Shown here one piece after another: positions 18,278-27,099 of a stretch of 64,000 bases of DNA. Source of the DNA: Mesorhizobium sp. B2-1-1 (lineage in GTDB: Bacteria; Pseudomonadota; Alphaproteobacteria; Rhizobiales; Rhizobiaceae). Where the stretch lies: the NCBI RefSeq assembly GCF_006442975.2, contig NZ_CP083954.1:4347501-4411500 (forward strand). Direction: 5' to 3'. Under the pieces are notes generated by a model, which saw only the letters and a program-made list of their open reading frames with translations, was not told the DNA's origin and ran no database searches. The stretch's first letter is position 1, and every line of letters begins with the position of its first letter. Position numbers and translations under genes: made by a program.

Positions 18278-19609
18278 CTATGCGGGCAACGCCTCGGAGA
18301 ACTCCACTGCCCTGCCCTGGCCCGGCGTCACGATCTCGCCCTCCCACATGATGCGCTGGCCTCGAATGACAGTGCCGACCGGCCAGCCGGTGACTTCCTT
18401 GCCGTCATAAGGCGTCCAGCCGGCCTTCGAGCCGGCTTGTGCATTGGTGATGGTCTCGCGCCGCTTCATGTCGACGATTGTGAAATCGGCATCATAGCCG
18501 GCGGCGATACGGCCTTTCCTGGCCATGCCGAAGATGCGCTGCGGGCCGTGGCTTGAAAGATCGACGAAGCGCTGCAAAGTCAGCCGACCGGCATTGACAT
18601 GGTCGAGCATGATAGGCACCAGCGTCTGCACGCCGGTCATGCCCGAGGGCGATGCCGGATATGGTTTTGCTTTTTCGGCCAATGTGTGCGGTGCATGGTC
18701 GGAACCGAGTACGTCGACAATGCCTTGCGCGATTCCGTGCCAGACGCCGTCGCGATGGCGCGGGGCACGGACGGGCGGGTTCATCTGGATCAGCGTGCCG
18801 AGCCGTTTGTAGTCGTCCGCCGACAGTGTCAAATGGTGCGGTGTCGCCTCGCAGGTGGCGACATCCTTGTGCTGTTCGAGGAACAATATCTCCTCGGCCG
18901 TGGAGATGTGCAGGACGTGGATGCGGGCACGGGCGGCCCGCGCGACGCGCACCAGCCGCTCGGTGCAGCGCAAGGCGGCGATCTCGTCGCGCCAGACCGG
19001 ATGCGATGAAGGATCGCCCTCGATGCGCTCGCCAAGGCGTTCGCGCAGCCGGAACTCGTCTTCCGAATGGAAAGCGGCGCGGCGGCGGGTGTTCCTGAGG
19101 ATCGAGGCGACGCCTTCATCGTCCTCGACCAGCAGGTCGCCGGTGGACGAGCCCATGAAAACCTTTATCCCGGCCGCGCCCGGCAGGCGCTCGAGCTCGG
19201 CGACATCGTTGGCGTTGTCGCGGGTGCCGCCGACCCAGAAGGCGAAGTCGCAGTGCATACGGCCGGTGCCGCGTCGGACCTTGTCGGCAAGCGTTTCTTC
19301 GCTGGTGGTTAATGGATTGGTGTTGGGCATTTCGAACACGGCGGTGACGCCACCGAGCACCGCCGCCCGAGATCCAGTCTCCAGATCCTCCTTGTGCTCC
19401 AGTCCCGGCTCGCGGAAATGCACCTGGCTGTCGACGACGCCCGGAAGGATATGCAGGCCCCGGCAGTCGATCGTCTCGCCGGCCGAGGCCTGGCGCAGAT
19501 CGCCGATGGCGGCGATGCGCCCATTCTTCACGCCGACATCGCGTTGCCCCTCGCCGTCATGGTTGACCACCATGCCGCCTGTCAGGATGAGGTCGTAGGT
19601 GTTGGCCAT
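18278..19609 (-). CDS. Dihydroorotase-family amidohydrolase (PyrC-like), with Gln in the first metal-ligand position
   Basis: 443 aa, class I dihydroorotase/allantoinase branch of the amidohydrolase superfamily. Seen: LPGVVDSQVHFREPGLEHKE (residues about 55-74), GGVTAVFEMPNT, the carbamylated-Lys region GIKVFMGSSTG, CEATPHHLTL and the catalytic Asp in GSDHAPH. In the canonical D-x-H-x-H motif the first His is Gln62 here (D60-S-Q-V-H64), so the binuclear metal site may be altered. Dihydroorotase would cyclise carbamoyl-aspartate in pyrimidine synthesis. No pyrB or carA is nearby. A non-pyrimidine cyclic amidase role remains possible. Confidence 0.85.
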   Translation of the reverse strand: MANTYDLILTGGMVVNHDGEGQRDVGVKNGRIAAIGDLRQASAGETIDCRGLHILPGVVDSQVHFREPGLEHKEDLETGSRAAVLGGVTAVFEMPNTNPLTTSEETLADKVRRGTGRMHCDFAFWVGGTRDNANDVAELERLPGAAGIKVFMGSSTGDLLVEDDEGVASILRNTRRRAAFHSEDEFRLRERLGERIEGDPSSHPVWRDEIAALRCTERLVRVARAARARIHVLHISTAEEILFLEQHKDVATCEATPHHLTLSADDYKRLGTLIQMNPPVRAPRHRDGVWHGIAQGIVDVLGSDHAPHTLAEKAKPYPASPSGMTGVQTLVPIMLDHVNAGRLTLQRFVDLSSHGPQRIFGMARKGRIAAGYDADFTIVDMKRRETITNAQAGSKAGWTPYDGKEVTGWPVGTVIRGQRIMWEGEIVTPGQGRAVEFSEALPA

Positions 19610-19691
19610 GCTGATCGATCTCTTGCAGGGGAAGTGTCAGCGGCTTACGTAATGGCCATCTGTTTTGCAAGATCAGGCTTTTATCCGCCCC

Positions 19692-20552
19692 ATGCCCTTT
19701 GCCCTGCTGAAAGACCGCGCGCTGATCTCCGTCTCCGGTCCGGATGCCGAACACTTCCTGCAGAACATCCTGACCACCGATCTCGACGCGCTCGGCGCCG
19801 GCGAGGCAAAACCGGGCGCGCTTTTGACACCGCAAGGCAAGATCCTGTTTGACTTCCTGATCTCACGGGCCGGCGAAAACGCGTTCCGCCTCGAATGCCG
19901 CGCCGAGATCGCTGACGATTTCGTACGCCGGCTGATGCTGTACAAGTTGCGCGCCAAGGTCGAGATTGCCAAATCCGAACAGACGCTTGTCTCCATTGCC
20001 TGGGGAAATGAGTCAGCTCCCTCACAAAAGGATTCAACCGTGCTGGCCGACCGGCGCTTTCGCGATGAAAGCGTCACCCGCTCCTATGGCAGCGCTCAAG
20101 AGACTGACGACGGTGCCGCATGGCAGGCCTTGCGCATCGCGCATGGCATTGCCGAGAGCGGCACCGACTACCAGCTCGGCGACGCCTTCCCGCATGACGT
20201 GCTGCTCGACGAGACCGGTGGCGTCGGCTTCAGGAAGGGCTGCTATGTCGGCCAGGAGGTCGTCTCGCGCATGCAGCATCGTGGCACGGCAAGGCGGCGG
20301 GTGCTGATCGTCAGGGCCGAACGGGCCTTGCCTGAGGCCGGCGCCGAATTGACCGTCGACGGGCGATCGGTGGGCACTCTCGGCTCGAATGCCGGCACGA
20401 TCGGCCTCGGCATCGCCCGTATCGACAGGGTCAAGACAGCGCTCGACGCCGGCCAGCCGATCCTGGCCGGAGACGTGCCGGTTACGGTGGCCATTCCACC
20501 TTTCGCCAAATTCAGCTTTCCCCAGGAAGCCGCCGGCACGGAGGAGGCCTGA
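19692..20552 (+). CDS. ygfZ: Folate-binding protein YgfZ/GcvT-like (Fe-S cluster assembly factor)
   Basis: 286 aa from ATG 19692 (MPFALLKDRALISVSGPDAE); a start 27 nt upstream lacks support. Contains the YgfZ signature KGCYVGQEVVSRMQHRG (about residue 180) with the conserved Cys. YgfZ (IBA57 in mitochondria) binds tetrahydrofolate and supports repair or assembly of certain [4Fe-4S] enzymes such as MiaB. The stop shares one base with the start of the HD-hydrolase gene, so the two are translationally coupled. It is divergent from the dihydroorotase-like gene, with an 82-nt shared promoter region. Confidence 0.9.
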   Translation: MPFALLKDRALISVSGPDAEHFLQNILTTDLDALGAGEAKPGALLTPQGKILFDFLISRAGENAFRLECRAEIADDFVRRLMLYKLRAKVEIAKSEQTLVSIAWGNESAPSQKDSTVLADRRFRDESVTRSYGSAQETDDGAAWQALRIAHGIAESGTDYQLGDAFPHDVLLDETGGVGFRKGCYVGQEVVSRMQHRGTARRRVLIVRAERALPEAGAELTVDGRSVGTLGSNAGTIGLGIARIDRVKTALDAGQPILAGDVPVTVAIPPFAKFSFPQEAAGTEEA

Positions 20553-21184
20553 TGGCGGCCGACCGCATCGGTGCGCCGCCACGCGCCTGGCAGCGCATGC
20601 TGTCCGGCCGCCGGCTCGACTTGCTCGACCCCTCACCCCTCGATATCGAGATTTCGGACATCGCCCACGGGCTCGCCCGCGTCGCGCGCTGGAACGGCCA
20701 AACCCGCGGCGAGCACGCCTTCTCGGTCGCCCAGCATTCGTTGCTGGTGGAAGCGCTGTTTTGCGACCTGATGCCCGATGCGCCGGCGGACGCCCGGCTT
20801 ATGGCATTGCTGCACGATGCGCCCGAATATGTAATCGGCGACATGATCTCGCCATTCAAATCGGTGATGGGCGGCAGTTATAAGGACTGTGAACTGCGCT
20901 TGCAGCGCGCCATCCATCTGCGCTTCTCGCTACCGCCGGAACCAGGCGCCGGCCTGCGCAAGGAGATCAAGCGCGCGGACCAGATCGCCGCCTATTTCGA
21001 GGCAACGCTGCTCGCCGGCTTTTCGACCGCGGAGGCGACCGAGTTCTTCGGTCGTCCACGCGGCTTCAGTGCCGAGCGCTTCGATTTCACGCCGCGCTCG
21101 GTAACCTGGGCACAGAATGCCTTCCTGAAGCGTTTTTCCGCGATCGAGAAGTCGCGGCGCAAGGTTGCTACGGCGGTAGGGTAG
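20552..21184 (+). CDS. HD-domain hydrolase (YfbR-like)
   Basis: 210 aa. HD-superfamily metal ligands are visible: FSVAQHSLLV (His), LMALLHDAPEY (HD) and a downstream Asp in KRADQIAAYFEA. The N-terminal ARVARWNGQTRGEHAFSVAQH is typical of the rhizobial YfbR/HDIG-like phosphohydrolases that act on 5'-deoxynucleotides; the exact substrate is unknown. It overlaps ygfZ by one base and is the second gene of that pair. Confidence 0.88.
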   Translation: MAADRIGAPPRAWQRMLSGRRLDLLDPSPLDIEISDIAHGLARVARWNGQTRGEHAFSVAQHSLLVEALFCDLMPDAPADARLMALLHDAPEYVIGDMISPFKSVMGGSYKDCELRLQRAIHLRFSLPPEPGAGLRKEIKRADQIAAYFEATLLAGFSTAEATEFFGRPRGFSAERFDFTPRSVTWAQNAFLKRFSAIEKSRRKVATAVG

Positions 21185-21248
21185 AAAACGCTAAATTAAC
21201 CGGAACAGCCGACAGTGCGGTGTTCGATCACGAGCCGCAGGCACGCTC

Positions 21249-23387
21249 ATGCCCGTCGTTGACGACAAGGATGGTTCGACCGTCCCTGAACAGGGGGCCG
21301 AAGGCGTGGATCGTCGTGATATGGAAGACGAACTGCGCGAACAAAACGAACGCTTTTCGGCCGCCGTCGAGAACATGTCGCATGGTCTTTGCATGTTCGA
21401 CGCCGACGAGCGCATGATCATCTGCAACGGCAACTATATCAACATCTTCTGCCTCGACGCCAACGTGGCGCAGCCGGGCATCCATTTCATCGACATCCTG
21501 CGGCACAGCGTCGATGTCGGCATCGCCTCGCAAAGCGCCGAAGAACTTTACGCCATCCGCAAGCCCTATATCGATGGAGCGAAACCCTCGACCTATGAGG
21601 AGGCGCTCTCTGATGGACGCATCATCAGCATCTCGCACCGGCCATTGGCATCGGGCGGCTGGGTTTCGATCTACGAAGACATCACCGAGCAGCGGCGCGC
21701 CGAACAGGATCTCAAGGAACAGCATCGCCGCTTCGACGCGGCGCTCGCGAACATGTCGCAGGGCCTGCTGATGTATGACGCCGGCGGCAGGCTGATCGTA
21801 CGCAATCAGCGCATCCTGGAGCTTTATGGTGTGACCGAGGCGGATCTGCCGCTCGGCATGACTCACCGCGAACTCCTCGAACGGCTGGTGCGGCTTGGCG
21901 TCTATGCGCCCATAGATGTCGAGGACGAAGTTTCGAGGACCGAGGCTCGCGTGCTGGCCGGCCAGACGCGGTCGACCCCCCGCCGGCTCGCCGACGGACG
22001 AACGCTGATGGTTGCCCGCCGGCCGATGAGCGGCGGCGGCTGGGTCGCCACTTTCGACGACGTGACCGAGAGCAGGCTTGCCGAGGAGCGCATGACCCAT
22101 CTTGCGCATCACGACGTGCTGACCGGGTTGCCCAATCGCTCGGTGTTTCGCGACCGGCTCGACCGGGCACTGGAGGATGCGGCCGCGGGACCGCTGGCAA
22201 TCTTCTCGCTCGACCTCGACCGCTTCAAGGTCGTCAACGATACGCTGGGACATCCGGCTGGCGACCGGCTGCTGAAAGGCGTGGCCGCAAGACTGCTGCG
22301 CTGCGTGGACAACGACGCAGATATCGTCGCCCGTTTTGGCGGCGACGAGTTCGTGATCGTCCAGTTCAACGTCGAGGGCCTGGCCAGCGCGGAAAAACTG
22401 GCGAAACGCATTGTCGAGGCCATCGCCAAACCATTTCATGACAAGAGCCGGGACATGCATGTTGGCGTCAGCGTTGGCATCGCGCTTTCTCCCGGCGATG
22501 GCAGGGACGCCGATACATTGCTGACAAACGCCGACATGGCGCTCTACCGGGCAAAAAGCGAAGGGCGCAACCTGTACCGTTTCTTCGAGCCCGGCATGGA
22601 TGCCACGGTGCGCGCGCGCCGGGCGCTCGAAGCCGATCTCGATACGGCGCTGCCGAGCCGGGAATTCGATCTCGATTTCCAACCGATCATGGCCATAGCT
22701 TCGGGCGAGATTGTCGGCGCCGAGGCCCTGATGCGCTGGCATTCGCCGTCGCGCGGCACTGTGGCGCCGGACGAATTCATTCCGGTCGCCGAGGAAACCG
22801 GGCTGATCGTGCCGCTTGGCGAATGGGCGCTGAGAAAGGCCTGTGCGACGGCGGCAGCCTGGCCACCTGGCCTGCGCATTGCGGTCAATGTCTCCGCCGT
22901 GCAGCTCAAAAGCGGCGGCTTTGCTCGCAGCGTCATCTCCGCCCTGGCCTTTTCAGGCGTGCCGGCCGGACGACTGGAACTGGAGATCACCGAAACCGTG
23001 CTGATGGACGAGAGCAAAGCCGTCCTGAAGACGCTGCGACAGTTGCGTGAACTCGGCATCCGCATCGCGCTCGACGACTTTGGCACCGGCTATTCCTCAC
23101 TCGGCTATCTCAGGCGCTTTCCCGTCGACAAGATCAAGATCGATCGTTCCTTCATCTCCGACATCGGCAATCTCGACACCGCAGCGATCGTGCGCACCAT
23201 CATCGGACTGGGCGCCGAACTGGGCATCACCGTCACCGCCGAAGGCGTAGAAACCGAAGCACAGCTCGACATGCTGCGCCGAAACGGCTGCGTGGAGGCG
23301 CAAGGCTATCTGATCGGCGTGCCGTCAAAGGCGGCGGAGATTCAGCACCTGTTGAAATCGGGCGCGGTGCGCAGCCAGACCGGCTGA
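21249..23387 (+). CDS. PAS-PAS-GGDEF-EAL bifunctional cyclic-di-GMP protein
   Basis: 712 aa, soluble. Two PAS-7 modules (about 30-145 and 160-275; compare ENMSHGLCMFDADERMI and ANMSQGLLMYDAGGRLI) are followed by a GGDEF domain (about 280-445, motif RFGGDEFVIV intact) and an EAL domain (about 460-705, EALMRW, DDFGTGYSSLGYL, KIDRSFI and AEGVETEAQL intact). Both synthesis and breakdown of cyclic-di-GMP are therefore possible. The RxxD inhibitory site expected before GGDEF reads NDAD here, so product inhibition is probably lost. The PAS pair should sense a signal in the cytoplasm. It is convergent with the desaturase gene. Confidence 0.95.
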   Translation: MPVVDDKDGSTVPEQGAEGVDRRDMEDELREQNERFSAAVENMSHGLCMFDADERMIICNGNYINIFCLDANVAQPGIHFIDILRHSVDVGIASQSAEELYAIRKPYIDGAKPSTYEEALSDGRIISISHRPLASGGWVSIYEDITEQRRAEQDLKEQHRRFDAALANMSQGLLMYDAGGRLIVRNQRILELYGVTEADLPLGMTHRELLERLVRLGVYAPIDVEDEVSRTEARVLAGQTRSTPRRLADGRTLMVARRPMSGGGWVATFDDVTESRLAEERMTHLAHHDVLTGLPNRSVFRDRLDRALEDAAAGPLAIFSLDLDRFKVVNDTLGHPAGDRLLKGVAARLLRCVDNDADIVARFGGDEFVIVQFNVEGLASAEKLAKRIVEAIAKPFHDKSRDMHVGVSVGIALSPGDGRDADTLLTNADMALYRAKSEGRNLYRFFEPGMDATVRARRALEADLDTALPSREFDLDFQPIMAIASGEIVGAEALMRWHSPSRGTVAPDEFIPVAEETGLIVPLGEWALRKACATAAAWPPGLRIAVNVSAVQLKSGGFARSVISALAFSGVPAGRLELEITETVLMDESKAVLKTLRQLRELGIRIALDDFGTGYSSLGYLRRFPVDKIKIDRSFISDIGNLDTAAIVRTIIGLGAELGITVTAEGVETEAQLDMLRRNGCVEAQGYLIGVPSKAAEIQHLLKSGAVRSQTG

Positions 23388-23396
23388 CGCCATAAA

Positions 23397-24314
23397 TCAG
23401 CGCAGCGTCTCGATGTATTTTTCATGGAAGCCGATATAACCCGGCTCGACAACCTTCAGATGCCGCTCGATCAGCGCATGAAACTCCGGCAACCGGTGGA
23501 AGGGCACGCCCGGATAGGCGTGATGCTCGGCATGGAAGGGCATGTTCCAGGCAAGCTTGCGCACAGCCCAGTTGGTCAGCGTCGTCCTGGTATTCTCCAG
23601 CATGTTTGCGACGAAGGGGCAGCGACCATGCTCGGCCAGCAGATAGAGCCGCAGGAACGGCTGGCCGAGCAGCGCGGGAAAGATCCAGACATGGAGCAGC
23701 ACCTTCGCCTTGAACCACAGCGCGAGCATCAGCACGACGGCGTAGAAGGCAATCATCGCGCGCGCCTCGGCGCGTACCTTCGGACGCCCCTTGGGGGGCA
23801 CGTAGCTGTCCTGGCAACGTCCCACAGCATTGGCGTAGAGCGTCTTCAAATGCCCCAACCACACTGGAAGTCCGGAAACGTGGACCAGGTACTGCCGCCA
23901 GGTTTCCGGCTTCGGGAAAGCCAGTTCCGGATCGCGTTCGGGATCCTGTGTGAAACGGTGATGGGCGAAATGGAAATAGCGGAACCAGTCGGCCGGCAGC
24001 GCGATCGCCAGGCTGCAGACACGCGCGACTGCGTCGTTCAGCCATTGCCTTTCGAAAGCCGTGCGATGCACCGTCTCATGCAGCAGCGTGAACAGGAACA
24101 CGATCAGTATGCCTTGCGGCAGCATCAGCAGCGGCCAGAACGGCACCTTGGCGGCGATCAACGATCCGAGGAGCAGGATCGCGCCGAGGTGGAAAGCGAG
24201 CTGAACAAGGCCGGGCCCATCCGACTTGCCGGTTAGCCGGCTGCGCTCCTCATTCGTCAGCGAGGCGATCACGTCACGATGATCCATAGGGGCATTCCGG
24301 CTGATTGAATTCAT
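23397..24314 (-). CDS. Fatty acid desaturase-family membrane protein
   Basis: 305 aa from the ATG at 24314; a TTG at 24335 and an ATG at 24287 are other possible starts. The three histidine boxes of membrane di-iron desaturases/hydroxylases are present: LLHETVHRTAF, HFAHHRFTQ and FHAEHHAYPG, with four or so hydrophobic helices between them. The substrate (fatty acyl chain, sphingolipid or another lipid) is not determined. It is divergent from a GcvA-like LysR gene, and a perfect palindrome lies between them, so that regulator probably controls it. Confidence 0.88.
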   Translation of the reverse strand: MNSISRNAPMDHRDVIASLTNEERSRLTGKSDGPGLVQLAFHLGAILLLGSLIAAKVPFWPLLMLPQGILIVFLFTLLHETVHRTAFERQWLNDAVARVCSLAIALPADWFRYFHFAHHRFTQDPERDPELAFPKPETWRQYLVHVSGLPVWLGHLKTLYANAVGRCQDSYVPPKGRPKVRAEARAMIAFYAVVLMLALWFKAKVLLHVWIFPALLGQPFLRLYLLAEHGRCPFVANMLENTRTTLTNWAVRKLAWNMPFHAEHHAYPGVPFHRLPEFHALIERHLKVVEPGYIGFHEKYIETLR

Positions 24315-24370
24315 TCGGTCAGCATACCCCAGCAAGAAACCTTTCTAACAACGAGGATTTCTGCAATATA

Positions 24371-24387
24371 GATAAGCTGAGCTTATC
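24371..24387. promoter_or_regulatory. Perfect palindrome between desaturase and LysR genes
   Basis: GATAAGC-TGA-GCTTATC is a perfect 7-3-7 inverted repeat, ending 15 nt before the ATG of the LysR gene at 24403. It is a good candidate for the autoregulatory LysR-type site. Confidence 0.5.
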
Positions 24388-24402
24388 TTTTTGGTCACCG
24401 CC

Positions 24403-25320
24403 ATGGTTGCACTGCCATCGTTGCGAGGTCTTCAGGCCTTCGAGGCGGCTGCGCGCACCGGCAGCTTCGCCGCGGCGGCGGAAGAGCTATCGGTCTCGGC
24501 CGCCGCAGTCAGCCAGCTCATCCGCATCGTCGAGGAGCAAGTTGGCCGCAAGCTCTTCCACCGCGCCAACCGGCGTGTCGTCCTGAGCGAGGCTGGCGTC
24601 GAGATGCTGCCTCGATTGACCATGGCCTTCCAGGAAATCGGCAGCGTCTCGCGCCAGCTTGCAGGCGATGCGTTCCGCCCGCGGCTCGTTGTCTCGGTCC
24701 CTCCGTCCATGGCCATGGGCTGGCTTTCCGAGCGCCTTGCCGGCTTCATCGCCATCCACGGTGCCGTCGACATATCTCTCAGGGGCGATGACGACCCGGT
24801 GTCGTTCGACCGCGACCTGATCGACGTCAGGCTCTCCTACGGTCCGCACTATCGTGAGCACCCGATCGAGGACATTGTCCAGGACGCGGTCTATCCCGTC
24901 TGCGCGCCAAAGCTTGCCAGCGTGCTGAAGGCGGATGGCGGTCCGCTCGCCGGGCTGCCCCTGATCCACACCGACTGGGGACCGACCGGCGCATCCTTTC
25001 CCTCATGGCGCAGCTGGTTCGAGGCGGCCGGCATCGCGCCTGGGCGCGGCATTCAGCGCGGCCTATCGGCAAACTCCTCGCGCGCGGCGCTCGACCTCGC
25101 CATTTCGGGACTGGGCGTGGCGCTGGCGCAAGGGATCTATTGCGCCGAGGCCGTGGAGGACGGCCGGCTGGTCCGGCCTGTCGCCAAGGCGATTGCGCTG
25201 CGCCAGCCCTATTGCCTGACGATTCCGCAGCGGAGCGCAAGAAGGGACGTCGTGGCGGCGTTCCGTGACTGGCTGGTCGATGAATGCCAGCGCGCGGTGG
25301 GCTCGCCGGCGCTCCGCTGA
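24403..25320 (+). CDS. LysR-family regulator (GcvA-like)
   Basis: 305 aa from ATG 24403. DNA-binding part: LPSLRGLQAFEAAARTGSFA (start) and SAAAVSQLIRIVEEQVGRKLF; LPSLRGLQAFEAAAR is the signature of the GcvA/AmpR subgroup. The effector domain shows VSVPPSMAMGWLSERL and DVRLSYG. It likely controls the divergent desaturase gene through the palindrome upstream of its start. The effector ligand is unknown. Confidence 0.9.
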   Translation: MVALPSLRGLQAFEAAARTGSFAAAAEELSVSAAAVSQLIRIVEEQVGRKLFHRANRRVVLSEAGVEMLPRLTMAFQEIGSVSRQLAGDAFRPRLVVSVPPSMAMGWLSERLAGFIAIHGAVDISLRGDDDPVSFDRDLIDVRLSYGPHYREHPIEDIVQDAVYPVCAPKLASVLKADGGPLAGLPLIHTDWGPTGASFPSWRSWFEAAGIAPGRGIQRGLSANSSRAALDLAISGLGVALAQGIYCAEAVEDGRLVRPVAKAIALRQPYCLTIPQRSARRDVVAAFRDWLVDECQRAVGSPALR

Positions 25321-25338
25321 GCCGGCAAGCGGCGATGG

Positions 25339-25611
25339 TCAGAGGTGCCCGCTCAATGCCTCGACCATGTCCTTGTTCGCCGCCACGGGCACGATCTCGA
25401 ACTCCACCAGATCCGCCCACTCGATCACCCAGCGCTGCAGCAGCGTGACGTCGTCGGTCTCCACCAGCAGGAAACAGCGGCTCATGTCCGCCGCGATCCA
25501 GCTATGGTGCACCAGAAGCTCCTCGGGGTTCAGGCGACCGTAATCGCGGAAGCGGCGGTAGATCTCCTTGCGGTCGCAGCCGCGAAAATCCTCGGTCACC
25601 AAAAACAGCAT
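25339..25611 (-). CDS. DUF3303-family protein
   Basis: 90 aa: MLFLVTEDFRGCDRKEIYRR, GRLNPEELLVHHSWI, CFLLVETDDVTLLQRWVIEW, DLVEFEIVPV. This is the compact ferredoxin-like/ABM-type DUF3303 family. It starts 19 nt after the RimK-like gene stop and is the third gene of the GNAT-C39/RimK operon. Function unknown; the small alpha+beta barrel fold is often used for binding small molecules. Confidence 0.85.
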   Translation of the reverse strand: MLFLVTEDFRGCDRKEIYRRFRDYGRLNPEELLVHHSWIAADMSRCFLLVETDDVTLLQRWVIEWADLVEFEIVPVAANKDMVEALSGHL

Positions 25612-25630
25612 CTCTGCCCCAATCGGATAA

Positions 25631-27094
25631 TTATCGGCCCGGCCGCTCCAAACGTTCCAGGAACCATTGCGTCAGCCGTACCCAGACCTCGTCCTTCTCG
25701 CCGGAGTCCTCCCAGCCATGATCGAGGTTGGGATTGTCGTTGACCTCGATGACGAAGACGCCGTCCTTGGTCTCCTTGAGGTCGACGCCGTAGAGGCCGT
25801 CGCCGATGCAGCGCGCCGCCTTGACTGCCGTCTCGACGACATGGGGCGGCGTCTCCTTCAGCGTGAAGGTCTTGATGCCGCCCTGGTCGGGCTTGCCGCT
25901 GGCCTTGTGGTTGACGATCTGCCAGTGCTTCTTGGCCATTAGGTAATGTACGGCAAACAGCGGTTGGCCGCCGAGCACGCCGACACGCCAGTCATATTCG
26001 GTCGGGATGAATTTCTGCGCGATCAGAAGATCGGAATCCTCCAGCCATTCGGTGGCGAGTGTCTTCAATTCCTCGAAATTGGCGCATTTCTTGACGCCGC
26101 GCGAGAAGGAGGAATCCGGGATTTTCAGCACCAGCGGAAAACCCAGCGTCTGCGCCGCGAGTTCAAGGTCGGAAGTGCCGGCTATCATCACGGTCGGCGG
26201 AACCGGCACCTTGTTGTAGGCCATCAGCTCGTTGAGATAGACCTTGTTGGTGCAGCGGATCATCGACAGCGGGTCGTCGATGACCGGCATGCCTTCCTGC
26301 TGGGCGCGGCGCGCGAAACGATAGGTATGGTTGGAGATCGAGGTGGTTTCGCGGATGAACAGCGCGTCGTAATTGGCGAGCTTGGCGAGGTCCCTCTTGG
26401 TGATCGGCTCGATTTCGACGCCCATCTTTTCGGCGATCCTGGCCCAGTAGCGCAGCGAGGAGATTTCCGAGGGCGGCAATTCCTCATGCGGATCGACCAG
26501 CGTGGCGAAAGTGTAGCGCGCCGGCGTGCGGCCCTTGGTGTCGCGCCATTCGCGATTGGTATAGGTGTCCAGGCATTGCAGGAAGAAGCTCTCCTCCTCC
26601 TCGGTCATGCGCGCAAGGGGATGAAAGCCGATCTTGCGGATCGAGGCCCACTCGGCGCTGTCCTTGATGTGGACCTCGAGCGCCGGCGCGCGGAACCAGT
26701 CGAACAGGAGCTTGGCGAATCGGTCCCACACCTTGGACGGGCCAATGCCGAAGAAGATGCAGACCTTCGCCGGAAAAGCGCCGCCAAGATCCTTGCGGCA
26801 CTTGTTGAGCGCCAGCTCCAGTTCGGGCAGCGCATGTTCGTAAAGCTTGCGCTCCGACAGATCGATCATGGTTTCTACGGTCGGGATGACCTTGTGGCCG
26901 CGCGAACCCGCCAGCAGCGAGGCATAATAGCCGCGGCTCTGGTAGCCGTAATTGTTCGACAGGTTGATGACCTTGGGACGCTGGCCGCGAAACAGCGCCG
27001 GATGCGCGAGATAGTCGCGGTTGGTGATAATCTTGTGCGGTGTCGCCACCTGGTCGAGATCGCTCTGCCGGCCAGTTAAGATAACCCAGGTCAT
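25631..27094 (-). CDS. RimK-like ATP-grasp ligase with N-terminal RLAN domain
   Basis: 487 aa. The N-terminal about 200 residues match the RLAN module (RimK-like ATP-grasp N-terminal; VINLSNNYGYQSRGYYASLL). The ATP-grasp part (about 270-480) has FPLVLKIPDSSFSRGVKKC, FIPTEYDWRVGVLGGQPLFA and the metal-binding FVIEVNDNPNLDHGWED. RimK-type ligases add glutamate or other amino acids to peptides or metabolites. It starts 5 nt after the GNAT-C39 gene stop, so the two are co-translated. This neighbourhood has been pointed out in comparative work on amidoligases (Iyer and colleagues); I know of no experimental product. Confidence 0.9.
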   Translation of the reverse strand: MTWVILTGRQSDLDQVATPHKIITNRDYLAHPALFRGQRPKVINLSNNYGYQSRGYYASLLAGSRGHKVIPTVETMIDLSERKLYEHALPELELALNKCRKDLGGAFPAKVCIFFGIGPSKVWDRFAKLLFDWFRAPALEVHIKDSAEWASIRKIGFHPLARMTEEEESFFLQCLDTYTNREWRDTKGRTPARYTFATLVDPHEELPPSEISSLRYWARIAEKMGVEIEPITKRDLAKLANYDALFIRETTSISNHTYRFARRAQQEGMPVIDDPLSMIRCTNKVYLNELMAYNKVPVPPTVMIAGTSDLELAAQTLGFPLVLKIPDSSFSRGVKKCANFEELKTLATEWLEDSDLLIAQKFIPTEYDWRVGVLGGQPLFAVHYLMAKKHWQIVNHKASGKPDQGGIKTFTLKETPPHVVETAVKAARCIGDGLYGVDLKETKDGVFVIEVNDNPNLDHGWEDSGEKDEVWVRLTQWFLERLERPGR

Positions 27095-27099
27095 TGTTA

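Noticed and set aside
23397..24287. Later desaturase start at 24287
   Set aside because: Possible, but the ATG at 24314 is in frame and no clear ribosome-binding site favours the shorter form.
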